DNA of 64,000 nucleotides from Pseudovibrio exalbescens DSM 16456 (GTDB taxonomy: Bacteria > Pseudomonadota > Alphaproteobacteria > Rhizobiales > Stappiaceae), in the NCBI RefSeq assembly GCF_000422785.1, contig NZ_AUGS01000005.1, positions 362,620 to 426,619 of the forward strand, given 5' to 3'. How positions within the stretch are numbered: position 1 is the first letter of the stretch; every line of letters begins with the position of its first letter. Of this stretch, positions 35,500-47,776 are shown piece after piece. Below the pieces are notes generated by a model, which did not search any database, was not told where the DNA came from, and worked only from the letters and a program-made list of their open reading frames with translations. Position numbers and translations under genes: made by a program.

Positions 35500-36558
35500 T
35501 CAGCCGCGTAAGTCCTTGAGGAAATTCAGGACGACTTGCTTGCGATCAAGATTCAAGGCATCGGCCGCAGCGGCCGCGTCGCTGACCTTTTCCCACACCT
35601 CGGCCCACCTGACAAGAGAGCCTGCCCCCTGTTGCGCATCTTTCCGGACCCTATCAGACAAAAAGCCGCGCGCAAGATCAAGAAAGGTGTACCAGGCATC
35701 ATCGGAGCCTCTGGCTGCCACAAGATCGGCAAACCGATGCCCCTCGGCCATATCAATGGCTGGCACCGACTGCATGAGTCCAAAGAAGCGGTCTGCCACC
35801 TCTCGCCCCTCGCCCCCCAAGGCCAACATGGCGTGGCGTGGGCAGCCATCCGCCATGGCAAGAACGGCCGGCGAGTACGCTCCTGCCTCATCAGGCGAGA
35901 ACCCGAACGCTCCAAGTGTTTGACTCATCTGCCCGTCATCAAGACGACGTAGCTCCAAGCGGCGGCATCTTGAGCGGATAGTGGGCAAAAGGCGCCCCGG
36001 ATTGTGCGAAAGAACCAGAAACAGCGAGCGCTCTGGAGGCTCTTCGAGCACCTTGAGCAAGGCATTTGCTGCGCTGGCATTCATGTCGTCGGCAGCGTCG
36101 ACAATGCAGATCCGCCAGGTTCCTCCCGCCGAGGTGGATCCGAAAAACGACACAGTACGTCGTACCTCATCCACCGGCAGGTCTCTTTTGAACCGCTTTG
36201 TTTTTTCATCCCAAGGGCGTTTCAGATGAAGCAAGTCAGCATGAGAACCGGCGGCAATCATCCGTGCCGTATGGCTCGTTTCCGGCACACTCAATGACGT
36301 TGCCGTTTGGACTACAGGCGAATTTCGCTGAGGATTTTCAAGAACGAACCGAGCAAACCTGAAGGCTAGCGTTGCTTTGCCGACGCCTTTGGGGCCACCC
36401 AAAATCCATGCATGGTGCATGCGCTCGGATTGATACGCGCTCAACAGCTCTTGTTCCGCCTCGCCGTGGCCAAACAAATGTCCATGCTCGCGTGGCAATG
36501 GAACACCTTCAATTGCATCTAGAATGGGCGCTGGTGCCATTGCAGGGGCTTTAGCCAT
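35500..36558 (-). CDS. holB: DNA polymerase III subunit delta'
   Basis: A 352-residue clamp-loader subunit of DNA polymerase III. The AAA+ domain contains [23 protein letters not shown], a Walker-A-like sequence, and [54 protein letters not shown], the Walker B to SRC/sensor segment typical of delta'. It is somewhat longer at the N terminus than the E. coli protein, as usual in this group. The start overlaps the end of tmk by eight bases, so the two genes are coupled. Confidence 0.95.
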   Translation of the reverse strand: MAKAPAMAPAPILDAIEGVPLPREHGHLFGHGEAEQELLSAYQSERMHHAWILGGPKGVGKATLAFRFARFVLENPQRNSPVVQTATSLSVPETSHTARMIAAGSHADLLHLKRPWDEKTKRFKRDLPVDEVRRTVSFFGSTSAGGTWRICIVDAADDMNASAANALLKVLEEPPERSLFLVLSHNPGRLLPTIRSRCRRLELRRLDDGQMSQTLGAFGFSPDEAGAYSPAVLAMADGCPRHAMLALGGEGREVADRFFGLMQSVPAIDMAEGHRFADLVAARGSDDAWYTFLDLARGFLSDRVRKDAQQGAGSLVRWAEVWEKVSDAAAAADALNLDRKQVVLNFLKDLRG

Positions 36559-37231
36559 CGCTCCCAGATCCTTTCTGCGCCGAAACCGGCAAGTGGGCTC
36601 CCAACCTGTCGTTTACAGCCCTCCAGACAGCCTCTTCCACATCGTCCAGAGTCTGGCTGCCATCGACTACGACAAACCGTTCCGGGGCGTTTTTTGCAAT
36701 CTCCAGAAAGAGTTGGCGCCGACGTTCATGGGTTTCCAGCGTGTCCTGCTCAAACCGGTCGGGTGCATGGTCTACTCCTTGTTCGGAGCGCGTTGTCACA
36801 CGGGACAGACCGACTTCGGTCGGCACATCAATCAGAATAGTCAAATCAGGCACCTGGCCATCAATGGCCAGTGTTTGAAGTTGTTCGATCAGGACATCAG
36901 ATACGCCGGCTTCGCCCTGATAAACTCTTGAAGAATCTGCAAATCGATCACAAAGGACCCACGTCCCTTGGGCAAGAGCGGGTTTGATCAACGTATCGAT
37001 ATGGTCCGCCCTTGCAGCAGAAAACAATACCGCCTCAGCTTCCGGCCCATAAACACGGGCAGCGCCAGACAACAACACCTTGCGGACCATTTCGGCCCCG
37101 GCTGTGCCGCCGGGCTCACGGGTTGCAAGGGCCTGCACGCCAGCGTTTTCAAGCCGTGTTTGAAGCCGCTTGATCTGCGTGGACTTACCCGCCCCTTCTC
37201 CACCTTCAAAGGTTATGAATTTTCCGGCCAC
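36551..37231 (-). CDS. tmk: Thymidylate kinase
   Basis: A 226-residue kinase that phosphorylates dTMP to dTDP. The P-loop is FEGGEGAGKSTQIKRL, the substrate loop REPGGTAGAEMVRKVLLSG, and the DR motif VLCDRFADSSRVYQGEAG. The start is probably GTG at 37231, with GGGGG ten bases upstream; a TTG at 37240 lies too close to that site. It overlaps holB by eight bases and follows the dac-like gene after about 40 bases. Confidence 0.95.
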   Translation of the reverse strand: MAGKFITFEGGEGAGKSTQIKRLQTRLENAGVQALATREPGGTAGAEMVRKVLLSGAARVYGPEAEAVLFSAARADHIDTLIKPALAQGTWVLCDRFADSSRVYQGEAGVSDVLIEQLQTLAIDGQVPDLTILIDVPTEVGLSRVTTRSEQGVDHAPDRFEQDTLETHERRRQLFLEIAKNAPERFVVVDGSQTLDDVEEAVWRAVNDRLGAHLPVSAQKGSGSDG

Positions 37232-37272
37232 GCGGCACAAGCCCCCATCAACGGCTTGACTATCAAGCCTTA

Positions 37273-38442
37273 CTACCTAAAGACACTCCAGAACAGCTCT
37301 GCAATAGCGTCCATACTGCGTTGTTGCAACGTTCCTTTTGGTACCTGCATACCAGTAACGAGTGGGGATGTGAAAATCACAGTGTCTTTTGACAGAAGGC
37401 GCAACTCCCCCACAGCTTTACCCTTTTGAACCGGCGCAGAAAGCGGGCCATCATAAACCACCTCAAAGCTGTAGTCTTCCTTGTGGCTCAGATCGATCAA
37501 AGCATGCAAGGCACCCGGAGTGACCAGCGGAACACTGGGCTGGCTGCCACCATACACCTTTGCATCTGCAACCGTTTCACCCTTTGTGAATACAGGACGA
37601 ATGCTGAGGCCGGAAAAAGTTGAAACCAACAAGGTCTTCATGTCGTTAATCCGATCCTTTTCCGTCGGGGCTCCCGCTATACCCGCTACATACCGGATCC
37701 CACCCATTTCCAAAGTACCAAGGGCTGCAAAGCCTTCGGTTTCGGAAAAGCCTGCCGTAAAGCCGTCCAGTGCTTCAATTTCCCTCATGAGAGGGTTCTT
37801 GTTGCGTTGTGTGATGTTGTTCCAGGTGAAACGCTCCACCCCATACAGCCCGTGAAGCTCCGGTTCCTCACGGATGATATGAAGAATGAGCCGCAACTGA
37901 TCGGCCAAAGTGGTCTGGTTGCCAGAGTCCGGGTAGCCGGTTGCATTTGCATACCGGGTCTCCGTCATTCCGAGTTCCTGCGCTTTTTGCGTCATACGCT
38001 GGGCAAAAGAAGGTTCATCGCCGGCAATACCTTCCGCCAGCGCGATGGCTGCATCATTGGCGTTGTGCACCACCAACCCTTTCAGCAGGTTTTCAACGGA
38101 CACATTGCTGCGAACGCGGGCAAACATCGTCGTCACCCGTGCAGGCGCACCGCCCCGTTGCCATGCATCTACGGAGATCGGCAGCTCAGTCTGCGCTGCG
38201 ATTTCCTCATTGCGAATGGCATCAATCACCACCAGCGCAGTCATGATCTTTGTGAGATTCGCGGGCGCAATGGGCTCACGCGCATTCTTGGCATACACCA
38301 AGGCGTCGCGGTTGGCATCGTACAAGAACGCGGAGTTTGCGCTCAACTCAACCGCGTTGGCAGGCCCTGACCAAGCCCAAACCAACAGCAAACTCGTTAG
38401 CGTGATCGCTAACCAATCTCGCAGAGTATCCATATCGCCCAT
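37273..38442 (-). CDS. DD-carboxypeptidase homologue lacking all three catalytic motifs
   Basis: A 389-residue secreted protein with the full fold of D-alanyl-D-alanine carboxypeptidases (DacA/DacC class, peptidase S11), which trim peptidoglycan stem peptides. A signal peptide covers residues 1-30, and the peptidase domain plus a C-terminal beta domain (SVPLVTPGALHALIDLSHKEDYSFEVVYDG) follow. The active site is gone: SxxK reads Asn62-Leu-Thr-Lys65 in APANLTKIMT, SxN reads Asn127-Ala-Asn129 in VVHNANDAAIALAE, and KTG reads Thr229-Ala-Gly231 in DGFTAGFSETEG. The frame is intact and the rest is well kept, so this looks like a selected pseudoenzyme, perhaps a scaffold or regulator. It lies between rlpA and tmk, the usual place of dac in this order. 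Confidence 0.9.
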   Translation of the reverse strand: MGDMDTLRDWLAITLTSLLLVWAWSGPANAVELSANSAFLYDANRDALVYAKNAREPIAPANLTKIMTALVVIDAIRNEEIAAQTELPISVDAWQRGGAPARVTTMFARVRSNVSVENLLKGLVVHNANDAAIALAEGIAGDEPSFAQRMTQKAQELGMTETRYANATGYPDSGNQTTLADQLRLILHIIREEPELHGLYGVERFTWNNITQRNKNPLMREIEALDGFTAGFSETEGFAALGTLEMGGIRYVAGIAGAPTEKDRINDMKTLLVSTFSGLSIRPVFTKGETVADAKVYGGSQPSVPLVTPGALHALIDLSHKEDYSFEVVYDGPLSAPVQKGKAVGELRLLSKDTVIFTSPLVTGMQVPKGTLQQRSMDAIAELFWSVFR

Positions 38443-38497
38443 GCACCAAAGTGTTTTGTTCAGACCAAGATACTCGGCGAGATTTATTCAACAAGTG

Positions 38498-39661
38498 TTA
38501 CCGGCTCTTTTTTGCATTGGCGAGCAAAAGCTGTTTCAATCCCATTCCGCCCGAAAAGACGTCAAACGCCTCATGTGCATCGGAAACACGCTTGTCAGCC
38601 GCATAAGAAGATACCGCGTTGCCGGGTTGCCATGCAGGTTGTGGCACGCCTTTCGAGGGCGGTGGCAGTAGCCCCCCTGCACCAGCCTGCGGCGCGGGGA
38701 ACTGGCTTGATTGGCTCTGATAGCCCACAGGCTGTTGCCCCTGAAGTGTTTGTTCGATCTGTCGCTGGAAGGTGTTGTTGGACGCCACCTGGATGGAGGC
38801 TCCATTCCGTTCAAACACCAATGCCGGGTCCAGAGACGCCACCCGCGCCGCAGGAAGCCCGGTTGCATCGACACTGGCCACCAGACTTGGGGCCGTGTAG
38901 GGCCGATTCTTGGGCGTAGGCGCCCGACCAACAACACCACTGCTGGACGGCTTGTTGAATGCCAACAATGTGCCCGGACGAGTTGCTCCCGGCGCAACAG
39001 CACCTGGTCCCTGATAGGACGCCATCAGGTAACTCTCATCTTGTCCATGGAGCGGAGCCCGACCGACATACTCCACTTTCACCTTGGCAACGCCGTGCTT
39101 CTTGGTATCGAGCATGTTTGCAACACGCTCGGACAGATCAATCACACGGTTGCCGTGGAAAGGACCGCGATCGTTCACACGAACGATCATCGAGCGACCG
39201 TTTTCCACGTTGGTAACGCGCGCATAGCTCGGCAGTGGCATGGTGGTGTGAGCTGCCGTGAGGCCATTGCGGTCGAAAATCTCGCCATTGGCCGTCATCC
39301 GACCGTGGAACGTGGGGCCATACCAAGAGGCCATGCCCGTTTTCTTGTAGTTGGGATCATCCTTGGGATAATACCACTTTCCGGCAACCTTGTAGGGTTT
39401 GCCAACGACAGCACGCCCGCCCCCCTTGGGAACAGGTTTTGCCCCTTTGACGACACGCGGGCTGGCAGCCACGCCATAATCTTTTTCGCTGAACTTGACC
39501 TTGCTGGAATCGCCACCACAAGCAGCCAATACGAGGCAACTCGCCGCGACCAGCAAGAATGACCGCGTCTGTTTGACAACAGAAGGCGCAGATTCGGCTT
39601 TTCCATAGACCGAAGTGTGACCCTTCTCGCCCGTGAGAGGGAACAACAGAGCTTTTTTCAT
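38498..39661 (-). CDS. rlpA: RlpA-like septal ring lipoprotein
   Basis: A 387-residue lipoprotein with a double-psi beta-barrel. RlpA of Pseudomonas is a lytic transglycosylase acting on stripped septal glycan. A hydrophobic stretch ends in the lipobox LVLAAC (Cys48), unusually far from the start. The barrel holds TGMASWYGPTFHGRMTANGEIFDRNGLTAAHTTMPLPSYARVTN and VRVNDRGPFHGNRVIDLSERVANML, including the conserved His, Asn-Asp and Arg residues. The last 180 residues are low-complexity, rich in Gln, Pro and Gly, and I see no SPOR domain. It is first in the minus-strand run, 55 bases before the dac-like pseudoenzyme, which also concerns peptidoglycan. Confidence 0.9.
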   Translation of the reverse strand: MKKALLFPLTGEKGHTSVYGKAESAPSVVKQTRSFLLVAASCLVLAACGGDSSKVKFSEKDYGVAASPRVVKGAKPVPKGGGRAVVGKPYKVAGKWYYPKDDPNYKKTGMASWYGPTFHGRMTANGEIFDRNGLTAAHTTMPLPSYARVTNVENGRSMIVRVNDRGPFHGNRVIDLSERVANMLDTKKHGVAKVKVEYVGRAPLHGQDESYLMASYQGPGAVAPGATRPGTLLAFNKPSSSGVVGRAPTPKNRPYTAPSLVASVDATGLPAARVASLDPALVFERNGASIQVASNNTFQRQIEQTLQGQQPVGYQSQSSQFPAPQAGAGGLLPPPSKGVPQPAWQPGNAVSSYAADKRVSDAHEAFDVFSGGMGLKQLLLANAKKSR

Positions 39662-39951
39662 CGCGTTCAACTCGATACAATCACGCAGTGAGGGGAAGAG
39701 ATAAAGCAGTGCAGCAGATCCCCGATTACGGATGTAGTTTTCACATAAAAATATTAACCAGATGCAAACCGAAGTGCTCCCCTTCGGATTTCAAGGGCTA
39801 ATTGCAGCAGTACATATTGCTACCAGTTTTCGGGCTTGGGGTCTACGGGCCTGCATTCTTGACAGTTTTTTCCAATCAGCTTGGGGAGAGCGCCGAAAAG
39901 GCGGTTGACTTTGGTTTTCCAATAATCGAAAAGGTGCCTCACCACACAGCC

Positions 39952-40041
39952 GGAGAGGTGGCAGAGTGGTTGAATGCACCGGTCTTGAAAACCGGCGGGC
40001 GTGGAAGCGTCTCGTGGGTTCGAATCCCACCCTCTCCGCCA
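39952..40041 (+). tRNA. tRNA-Ser (anticodon UGA)
   Basis: The acceptor stem GGAGAGG (39952-39958) pairs with CCTCTCC (40031-40037), followed by G and an encoded CCA. The anticodon stem CCGGT/ACCGG encloses CTTGAAA, giving TGA, which reads UCA serine codons. A long variable arm, typical of serine tRNAs, and the TGGGTTCGAATCCCA T-arm are present. Confidence 0.97.
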
Positions 40042-42828
<2,787 letters not shown>

Positions 42829-42842
42829 CGCAATAAAGACAG

Positions 42843-42880
42843 GCCCCGCGGCATCATCTCTGGTGGCGCGGGGCTTTATT
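42843..42880 (+). terminator. Rho-independent terminator after katG
   Basis: GCCCCGCG (42843-42850) pairs with CGCGGGGC (42867-42874), followed by TTTATT. It begins 15 bases after the katG stop. Confidence 0.85.
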
Positions 42881-43049
42881 CAAAACCGACCTAGTCTCAT
42901 GACTGCGACCTATACAGCCTCACGGAACCGGGTGACACGCACTGAAACCCTTTTCCGCTATATCTGTATTGCTGTGAGCGGTACGGTTCGGCTGTTCCAA
43001 AGGCGGCTCAGGGCAGCCTGCATGCCCCGGGAAAAGCCAACGGCCCTGA

Positions 43050-43712
43050 TTACAGGCTGCGGGTAGAATAATACCAAGCTTTTGTATCGTAGCCTTCGGA
43101 CATGCGTGTTTCGGCAGCCTCTGCTGTTTGCGGAGTTGGAACGATAACGTCTTGTCCCGGTGTCCAGTTCTCTGGTGTTGCGACCGAGTTGGCATCGGAG
43201 GTTTGCAGCGCCTGAACCAGACGATAGAATTCATCAACGCACCGGCCGTTGGTCATCGGATAGTATACCATGGCTCGCAATACGCCCTCAGGATCAATCA
43301 CAAACGTGGCGCGCACAGCCTGTGTGTCTGATGCTCCGGGCTGGATCATGCCGTAAGATTGCGCAACCTTCATATCCAGGTCGGCGATAATCGGGAATGG
43401 AATTTCAACGCCGAAGTTTTCCTTGATCGAGCGCATCCAAGCAATATGCGCATAGTGGCTGTCAATCGACAGGCCGAGCAACTCGGTATTCAATGTCGCA
43501 AAATCTGCAGCGCGGTTTGCAAAGGCCATGAACTCGGTCGTGCACACCGGTGTGAAGTCGGCCGGGTGGGAAAACAGGATCAACCACTTGCCACGATAGT
43601 CGCCCAGTTCCTTTGTGCCATGCGTTGTAAGCGCCTTGAAGGCTGGAGCGGGTTCATTTATGCGCGGCAAACCTGCGGTTGGTTCAGCTTGTGTCAGGGG
43701 TTCGGTTGTCAT
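43050..43712 (-). CDS. Peroxiredoxin, Prx6-like
   Basis: A 220-residue thiol peroxidase. The peroxidatic cysteine is in FSHPADFTPVCTTEFMAF, the usual Pxxx(T/S)xxC setting. Its length and the extended C-terminal part (PVCTTE followed by NRAADFATLNTELLGLSIDSHYAHIAWM, then WTPGQDVIVPTPQTAEAA) place it in the Prx6 group, most of which use one cysteine and an external reductant. A second cysteine, in TNGRCVDEFYRL, is of unclear use. AGGAGA precedes the ATG at 43712. The gene is divergent from the OxyR-like regulator gene, with about 110 bases between, and is a likely target of it. Confidence 0.92.
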   Translation of the reverse strand: MTTEPLTQAEPTAGLPRINEPAPAFKALTTHGTKELGDYRGKWLILFSHPADFTPVCTTEFMAFANRAADFATLNTELLGLSIDSHYAHIAWMRSIKENFGVEIPFPIIADLDMKVAQSYGMIQPGASDTQAVRATFVIDPEGVLRAMVYYPMTNGRCVDEFYRLVQALQTSDANSVATPENWTPGQDVIVPTPQTAEAAETRMSEGYDTKAWYYSTRSL

Positions 43713-43825
43713 CGGAACTATCTCCTCTCGTCGTTTCAAGGACAACCATAGGAGACCTCGCTTTATTCTGGAAATTGAATTAAAAACATTCTGTAATCGT
43801 ATTTCTCAATAACAAGGCACTCCCT

Positions 43826-44734
43826 ATGACGACGCTTCGACAAATGCGCTTTTTGGTTGCTCTTGCCGATACGGGGAATTTTTCTCGTGCTGCAGAGCAG
43901 TGCCATGTGACCCAATCAACCCTTTCTACCGGCCTGAAGGAAATGGAATCTCGTCTGGGGGTCCGTGTTGCGGAGCGCACAACACATGCGGTGATCATGA
44001 CACCCGTGGGGGCCGCCTTGGCTAACAGAGCACGACAAATACTTGCCAGCGTTGGGGATTTTGAAGAGATGGCGCGAGCGGCAGCCAACGAGAGCGCCCT
44101 GCAAATCCGTCTTGGGACCATTCCAACCGTTGGGCCCTTTCTATTGCCACGAGCTCTACCCATCTTGCGCAAGACGTGGCCACGCCTGAAAGTCTACCTT
44201 CGCGAAGAACTGACGGATGCTCTAGTCGCCGGTTTGCAGGACGGGAGACTGGATGTCATTCTGCTTGCCCTGCCTCATGGGCTTCCAGAAAACATCGAAA
44301 CAGAAATCCTTTTTGATGACGGCTACAAAATGGCCCTGCCCCGTGATCATCCACTCGCGAACCTGGAGAAGATCGAAGGCCCGGACCTTGCCGGACGAGA
44401 TCTCCTGCTTCTGGAACGAGGCCATTGCCTGCAAAACCATGCGCTTTCAAGTGTGCCTGGGGTAGTCCTTTCCGAAGACGCGTCGTTCTCAGCGACCAGC
44501 CTGCCGACACTGGTGTCCATGGTGGAAGAAGGACTGGGCGTTACGCTTCTACCGCGCCTGGCTACAGATGCCGGCCTTACAGCAGCACATGACATTCATC
44601 TGTCCGAACTGGCGCATGCAACGCCTCGCCAAATCGCGTTGGCATGGCGTAAAAGCACGGCAAGCAGGAACCTGTTTCAACAAATTGGCGAGGTTCTCCG
44701 TGATGCAAGACGCAGTCTGGGAGAGAACACCTGA
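43826..44734 (+). CDS. oxyR: OxyR-like LysR regulator with one redox cysteine
   Basis: A 302-residue LysR-family regulator with the OxyR pattern throughout: MRFLVALADTGNFSRAAEQCHVTQSTLSTGLKEME in the DNA-binding domain, then IRLGTIPTVGPFLLPRALPIL and SATSLPTLVSMVEEGLGVTLLP in the sensor domain. OxyR senses hydrogen peroxide through a disulfide between Cys199 and Cys208 (E. coli numbering). Here the first is present (Cys201 in ERGHCLQNHAL) but the position nine residues later is Val210, so that disulfide cannot form. It may sense by sulfenic acid or another cysteine. It is divergent from the peroxiredoxin gene and close to katG, which supports the OxyR assignment. Confidence 0.88.
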   Translation: MTTLRQMRFLVALADTGNFSRAAEQCHVTQSTLSTGLKEMESRLGVRVAERTTHAVIMTPVGAALANRARQILASVGDFEEMARAAANESALQIRLGTIPTVGPFLLPRALPILRKTWPRLKVYLREELTDALVAGLQDGRLDVILLALPHGLPENIETEILFDDGYKMALPRDHPLANLEKIEGPDLAGRDLLLLERGHCLQNHALSSVPGVVLSEDASFSATSLPTLVSMVEEGLGVTLLPRLATDAGLTAAHDIHLSELAHATPRQIALAWRKSTASRNLFQQIGEVLRDARRSLGENT

Positions 44735-44813
44735 TCTGCGTTTGCACGCCGTGTCCCGCCCTGAAATCAGTGCCGGCTTCACCTTGACAAGCTTGAGTTC
44801 ATCCATGGGGACT

Positions 44814-46784
44814 TCAGTCCCAGCGGGCTTCACCTTCCCGCCGGGAAAACGAGACTCGTTCGCCCGAAGTCAGTAACTGGCTGATGTTGTCAGGGGCTCC
44901 GGTTTCGTCAAATTCAACGATACCAATGCCGCTGCCATTCAGAAGACGGCGTCCATGAGGTGTGCCCTCTGGCTTGCGAGGGATAACTTTCATGCCGCGC
45001 CGCCGCGTGAACCAGTTCAATGGAGACCTCGGTGAATACAGCCAACGGTTTAAGTGATCCAACTTGTTCAAAAGCTTGTGCGGAAACTCATTCTTGATGC
45101 CACTGCTACAAATCTGCCAGATATCCGGTCCGCCCTGATGTCCGCGCAACTCCACATCGTAAACGAAGGAGTAGTGCACATCTCCCGACAAAATCGTAAA
45201 CCGATCTGGCGTTTTGCGATGCTTGAACACATTCAAGATACCATCCGCCGTGCCCGGATGTGCCATCCAATACTCGGCATCCACCATCAACGGCTTGCCG
45301 AGATACGTCATCAACTTCTGCAAGGTCTCGATGAGTTTAACGCCGTAAATTGGCGCCACAGATACCAGCATCACCGCCTCCTTGTCGCGCAATTCGCGTT
45401 GCAAGTCGGTGAGTGCCTCCCAATCCAGCAGCCCGGAAGGCTTGTGGCCCGCGCGTTCCGACCGCCAACGACGCGTCCGCGTATCCAGAACGATCAGCGG
45501 CGGATCCAGAGGCCACTGATAGTCCCATAGTTCAAAACCCAAAAGGTCATCCAGAAACTGATCGTGCGCATCTTTGCCGGGTGCCTTTAAGGCGGTTTGG
45601 AGCCCCTCCATAATCGCCGGTGAAAACGCCTCGGGGCGGTTTCCCCAACCCTGATTGAGCATGTAGGCAGCCAGTGCATTGCCGATAATCCGCCGGGAAA
45701 ACGGGTGACTGTAGGCCGTCTCCTCCCAATCTCGGTTCAGGTTCCAATCATCTGTTACATCATGATCATCAAAGATCATCGCAACCGGCAGATGCGCCAT
45801 GGCCCTGCGTACCCTGCCAAGCCCGGCCACGAAGCGTTCCATGACTTCCTGCTCACGAGCGAACAGATCTTGGTGTTCCACTGAGAGTTCATCGGGCCGC
45901 TCCATAGACAGTCCTTGCCACGGAACCGGCGACCACACCAGCAGATACATACAGAGGAACTCCGCAATGGTGATCAGATGGTTATGGGCGTGATCTGCCG
46001 TAAATATCGGCTTCTCCACGCCCCCAAACAATACCATCCACAATGCCCGGTTGCGCTCCAGATTGGGCAAGAAGTTTTCACGCCGATAATAAGTATCCGG
46101 ATGAACGTAAAGATCTGAGGCGTGCTGTGGAATGCGGCTTTCGAGCGTGCCGAGTTCCTCATCACCCAACCCAAGGACGGGAATGAGCGCGTGTATGGCG
46201 CGCAACATCGGACCTGCAACATCATCCGCGTACACTTGATCGCCGCTCATGATGAGTGCGGCCGGCCAGTTGGCTGACACACCGGAAGCTGAAGACTGGC
46301 CAGTGTTCAGCTCCGTTTCCAAAAGCTTGTCAGCGCTTACCAGCCCATCTCCACCGTCAAAATGAGGTTTGCGACACGAACCGTGGAGGATGGACCGAAC
46401 CTTGCGTGAAATAACAAAGCCCGGGGTCTCCTTTCCGGGGTAACACAGGTCAGGAGCCCAAATGGTGTGATCTTGCCAGCCCTTTTCAGGCTCATCCGAC
46501 ATGAGCAACGAAAGTCGGTAATCAATCCAATGATCATGAGGCAACGGGTCGGATAAAGGGCAATCAATCAGCAAGTAGTGCAACCGTTTTCCGGCTTTGA
46601 CAAGCTGCATATGATCGGTGCCGGGATCCAAGAGCACACGCTGCGCAGGGGCCTCAGTCGGCATCAAATCGAGCCGCACCTGAGCGGGCGCTCGAACTGC
46701 AAGCCAGAAGACGATTCGTCCGGGTTCCACACGTCTGAGGATAGGACCGGCAAGTACGGCAGGTAAGGAAACTGGATCAGACAT
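44814..46784 (-). CDS. PhoD-like alkaline phosphatase family protein
   Basis: A 656-residue metallophosphoesterase of the PhoD-like group. Metal-binding segments are ALIMSGDQVYADDV, VAMIFDDHDVTDDWNLN and FTILSGDVHYSFVYD. Unlike classical PhoD it has no Tat signal peptide (MSDPVSLPAVLAGPILRRVEPG), so it is probably cytosolic, and it resembles the long intracellular branch of the family whose substrates are unknown. The N-terminal 150 residues form a beta-rich domain before the phosphatase core. The ATG at 46784 was chosen over an upstream in-frame ATG at 46820; neither has a clear ribosome-binding site. It converges on the OxyR-like gene. Confidence 0.82.
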   Translation of the reverse strand: MSDPVSLPAVLAGPILRRVEPGRIVFWLAVRAPAQVRLDLMPTEAPAQRVLLDPGTDHMQLVKAGKRLHYLLIDCPLSDPLPHDHWIDYRLSLLMSDEPEKGWQDHTIWAPDLCYPGKETPGFVISRKVRSILHGSCRKPHFDGGDGLVSADKLLETELNTGQSSASGVSANWPAALIMSGDQVYADDVAGPMLRAIHALIPVLGLGDEELGTLESRIPQHASDLYVHPDTYYRRENFLPNLERNRALWMVLFGGVEKPIFTADHAHNHLITIAEFLCMYLLVWSPVPWQGLSMERPDELSVEHQDLFAREQEVMERFVAGLGRVRRAMAHLPVAMIFDDHDVTDDWNLNRDWEETAYSHPFSRRIIGNALAAYMLNQGWGNRPEAFSPAIMEGLQTALKAPGKDAHDQFLDDLLGFELWDYQWPLDPPLIVLDTRTRRWRSERAGHKPSGLLDWEALTDLQRELRDKEAVMLVSVAPIYGVKLIETLQKLMTYLGKPLMVDAEYWMAHPGTADGILNVFKHRKTPDRFTILSGDVHYSFVYDVELRGHQGGPDIWQICSSGIKNEFPHKLLNKLDHLNRWLYSPRSPLNWFTRRRGMKVIPRKPEGTPHGRRLLNGSGIGIVEFDETGAPDNISQLLTSGERVSFSRREGEARWD

Positions 46785-46931
46785 ACACCGATTAAGTGCA
46801 TCACCTGCCCGAGTTATCAAGCTGGTTTGTCAGCATCTCCCGAGGCAATTTTGTGTTCTTGCAAAAGGATTTGTTGCGAAGGTGCCGCAAACCTTGCACT
46901 TCTGAGGATCATACACCCGTGTGTTTGGGCA

Positions 46932-46974
46932 CAAAAAGCCAACACCCCTGCCCGGCCAAGCCGGACAAGGGCGT
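46932..46974 (-). terminator. Rho-independent terminator of the lsr operon
   Basis: On the minus strand a 15-bp stem (arms at 46960-46974 and 46942-46956, with three wobble pairs) and a three-base loop are followed by a T-run at 46933-46937. It lies about 35 bases past the stop of the last lsr gene. Confidence 0.8.
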
Positions 46975-47010
46975 CTGGGAGGTTGGAATGAAAGCTTCGT
47001 TCACGCGGCC

Positions 47011-47766
47011 TCAAGCGCCGCGGGTCAGCTCTGCCAGATTATCGGCTATTGTTTGCCCGTCTTTGAAAACAGCGCTTCCGCTGACGATCATATCCGGCTT
47101 CATGGCCGCCGCGATCGGATAGGTTTGCGCCTTAATACCGCCATCAATACTGATAAGAGGCTCAACACCCGCTTCCTGCGCCATTTTGCGGAAGGTGTTT
47201 ATTTTGCCAGCAAGCACCTCATCGGGTGCACCACCGCCCCAGCCGGGGTCGACCGCTAGGAAGGTCACCATTTCGAGTTGATGCAGCACGGGACGCAACA
47301 TTTCAATCGGCGTACCAGGATTGAGGGCTACGGACCGAAGGATCTTGCGTCCGCCCTCATGGCCAGCAACCGGCGTATCAAGCGCAACCAAAGCACGGTG
47401 CAGATGAACCGCTCCTTCGCAATGAACATGAACGATGTCAGCACCAGCAGCAACAATCGCCGGTATGTGATCGAGCGCATCTTTCACCATGAGATGCACG
47501 TCTTTGAGCATACGTGTGCGCGTGGCCTTGACCAGCCCTGCGCCAGACGTCATGGACGGGCAGAACACACCATCCATTACGTCATAGTGCAGGATGTTGA
47601 CACCGGCTTCCTCGAGGGTTTTGACCGATGCCCCGTACGCCATCGCATCGGCCGCCATGAGACCGACGCTCAGATGCGGTGCCGTCCGGCGGAACCAGGC
47701 CACCAATGTTTCTCGCGTTTGCAAATCCGCCGCAGCAAGCGGTGCTTCACAGAAGCCAGTTGTCAT
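47011..47766 (-). CDS. Ribulose-phosphate 3-epimerase-like protein of the lsr operon (LsrE-like)
   Basis: A 251-residue TIM-barrel protein of the ribulose-5-phosphate 3-epimerase family. Motifs are LHYDVMDGVFCPSMTSG, KDVHLMVKD, ADIVHVHCEGAVH, FLAVDPGWGGGAPD and PLISIDGGIKAQT, so metal and phosphate sites look preserved. In Salmonella, lsrE at the end of the lsr operon is also an epimerase-like gene of unclear role. Here it is the last gene of the AI-2 operon, directly after lsrG with ten bases between. It may act on phosphorylated AI-2 breakdown products. AAGGGG precedes the ATG; a strong terminator follows. Confidence 0.82.
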   Translation of the reverse strand: MTTGFCEAPLAAADLQTRETLVAWFRRTAPHLSVGLMAADAMAYGASVKTLEEAGVNILHYDVMDGVFCPSMTSGAGLVKATRTRMLKDVHLMVKDALDHIPAIVAAGADIVHVHCEGAVHLHRALVALDTPVAGHEGGRKILRSVALNPGTPIEMLRPVLHQLEMVTFLAVDPGWGGGAPDEVLAGKINTFRKMAQEAGVEPLISIDGGIKAQTYPIAAAMKPDMIVSGSAVFKDGQTIADNLAELTRGA

Positions 47767-47776
47767 GTCGTGCCCC

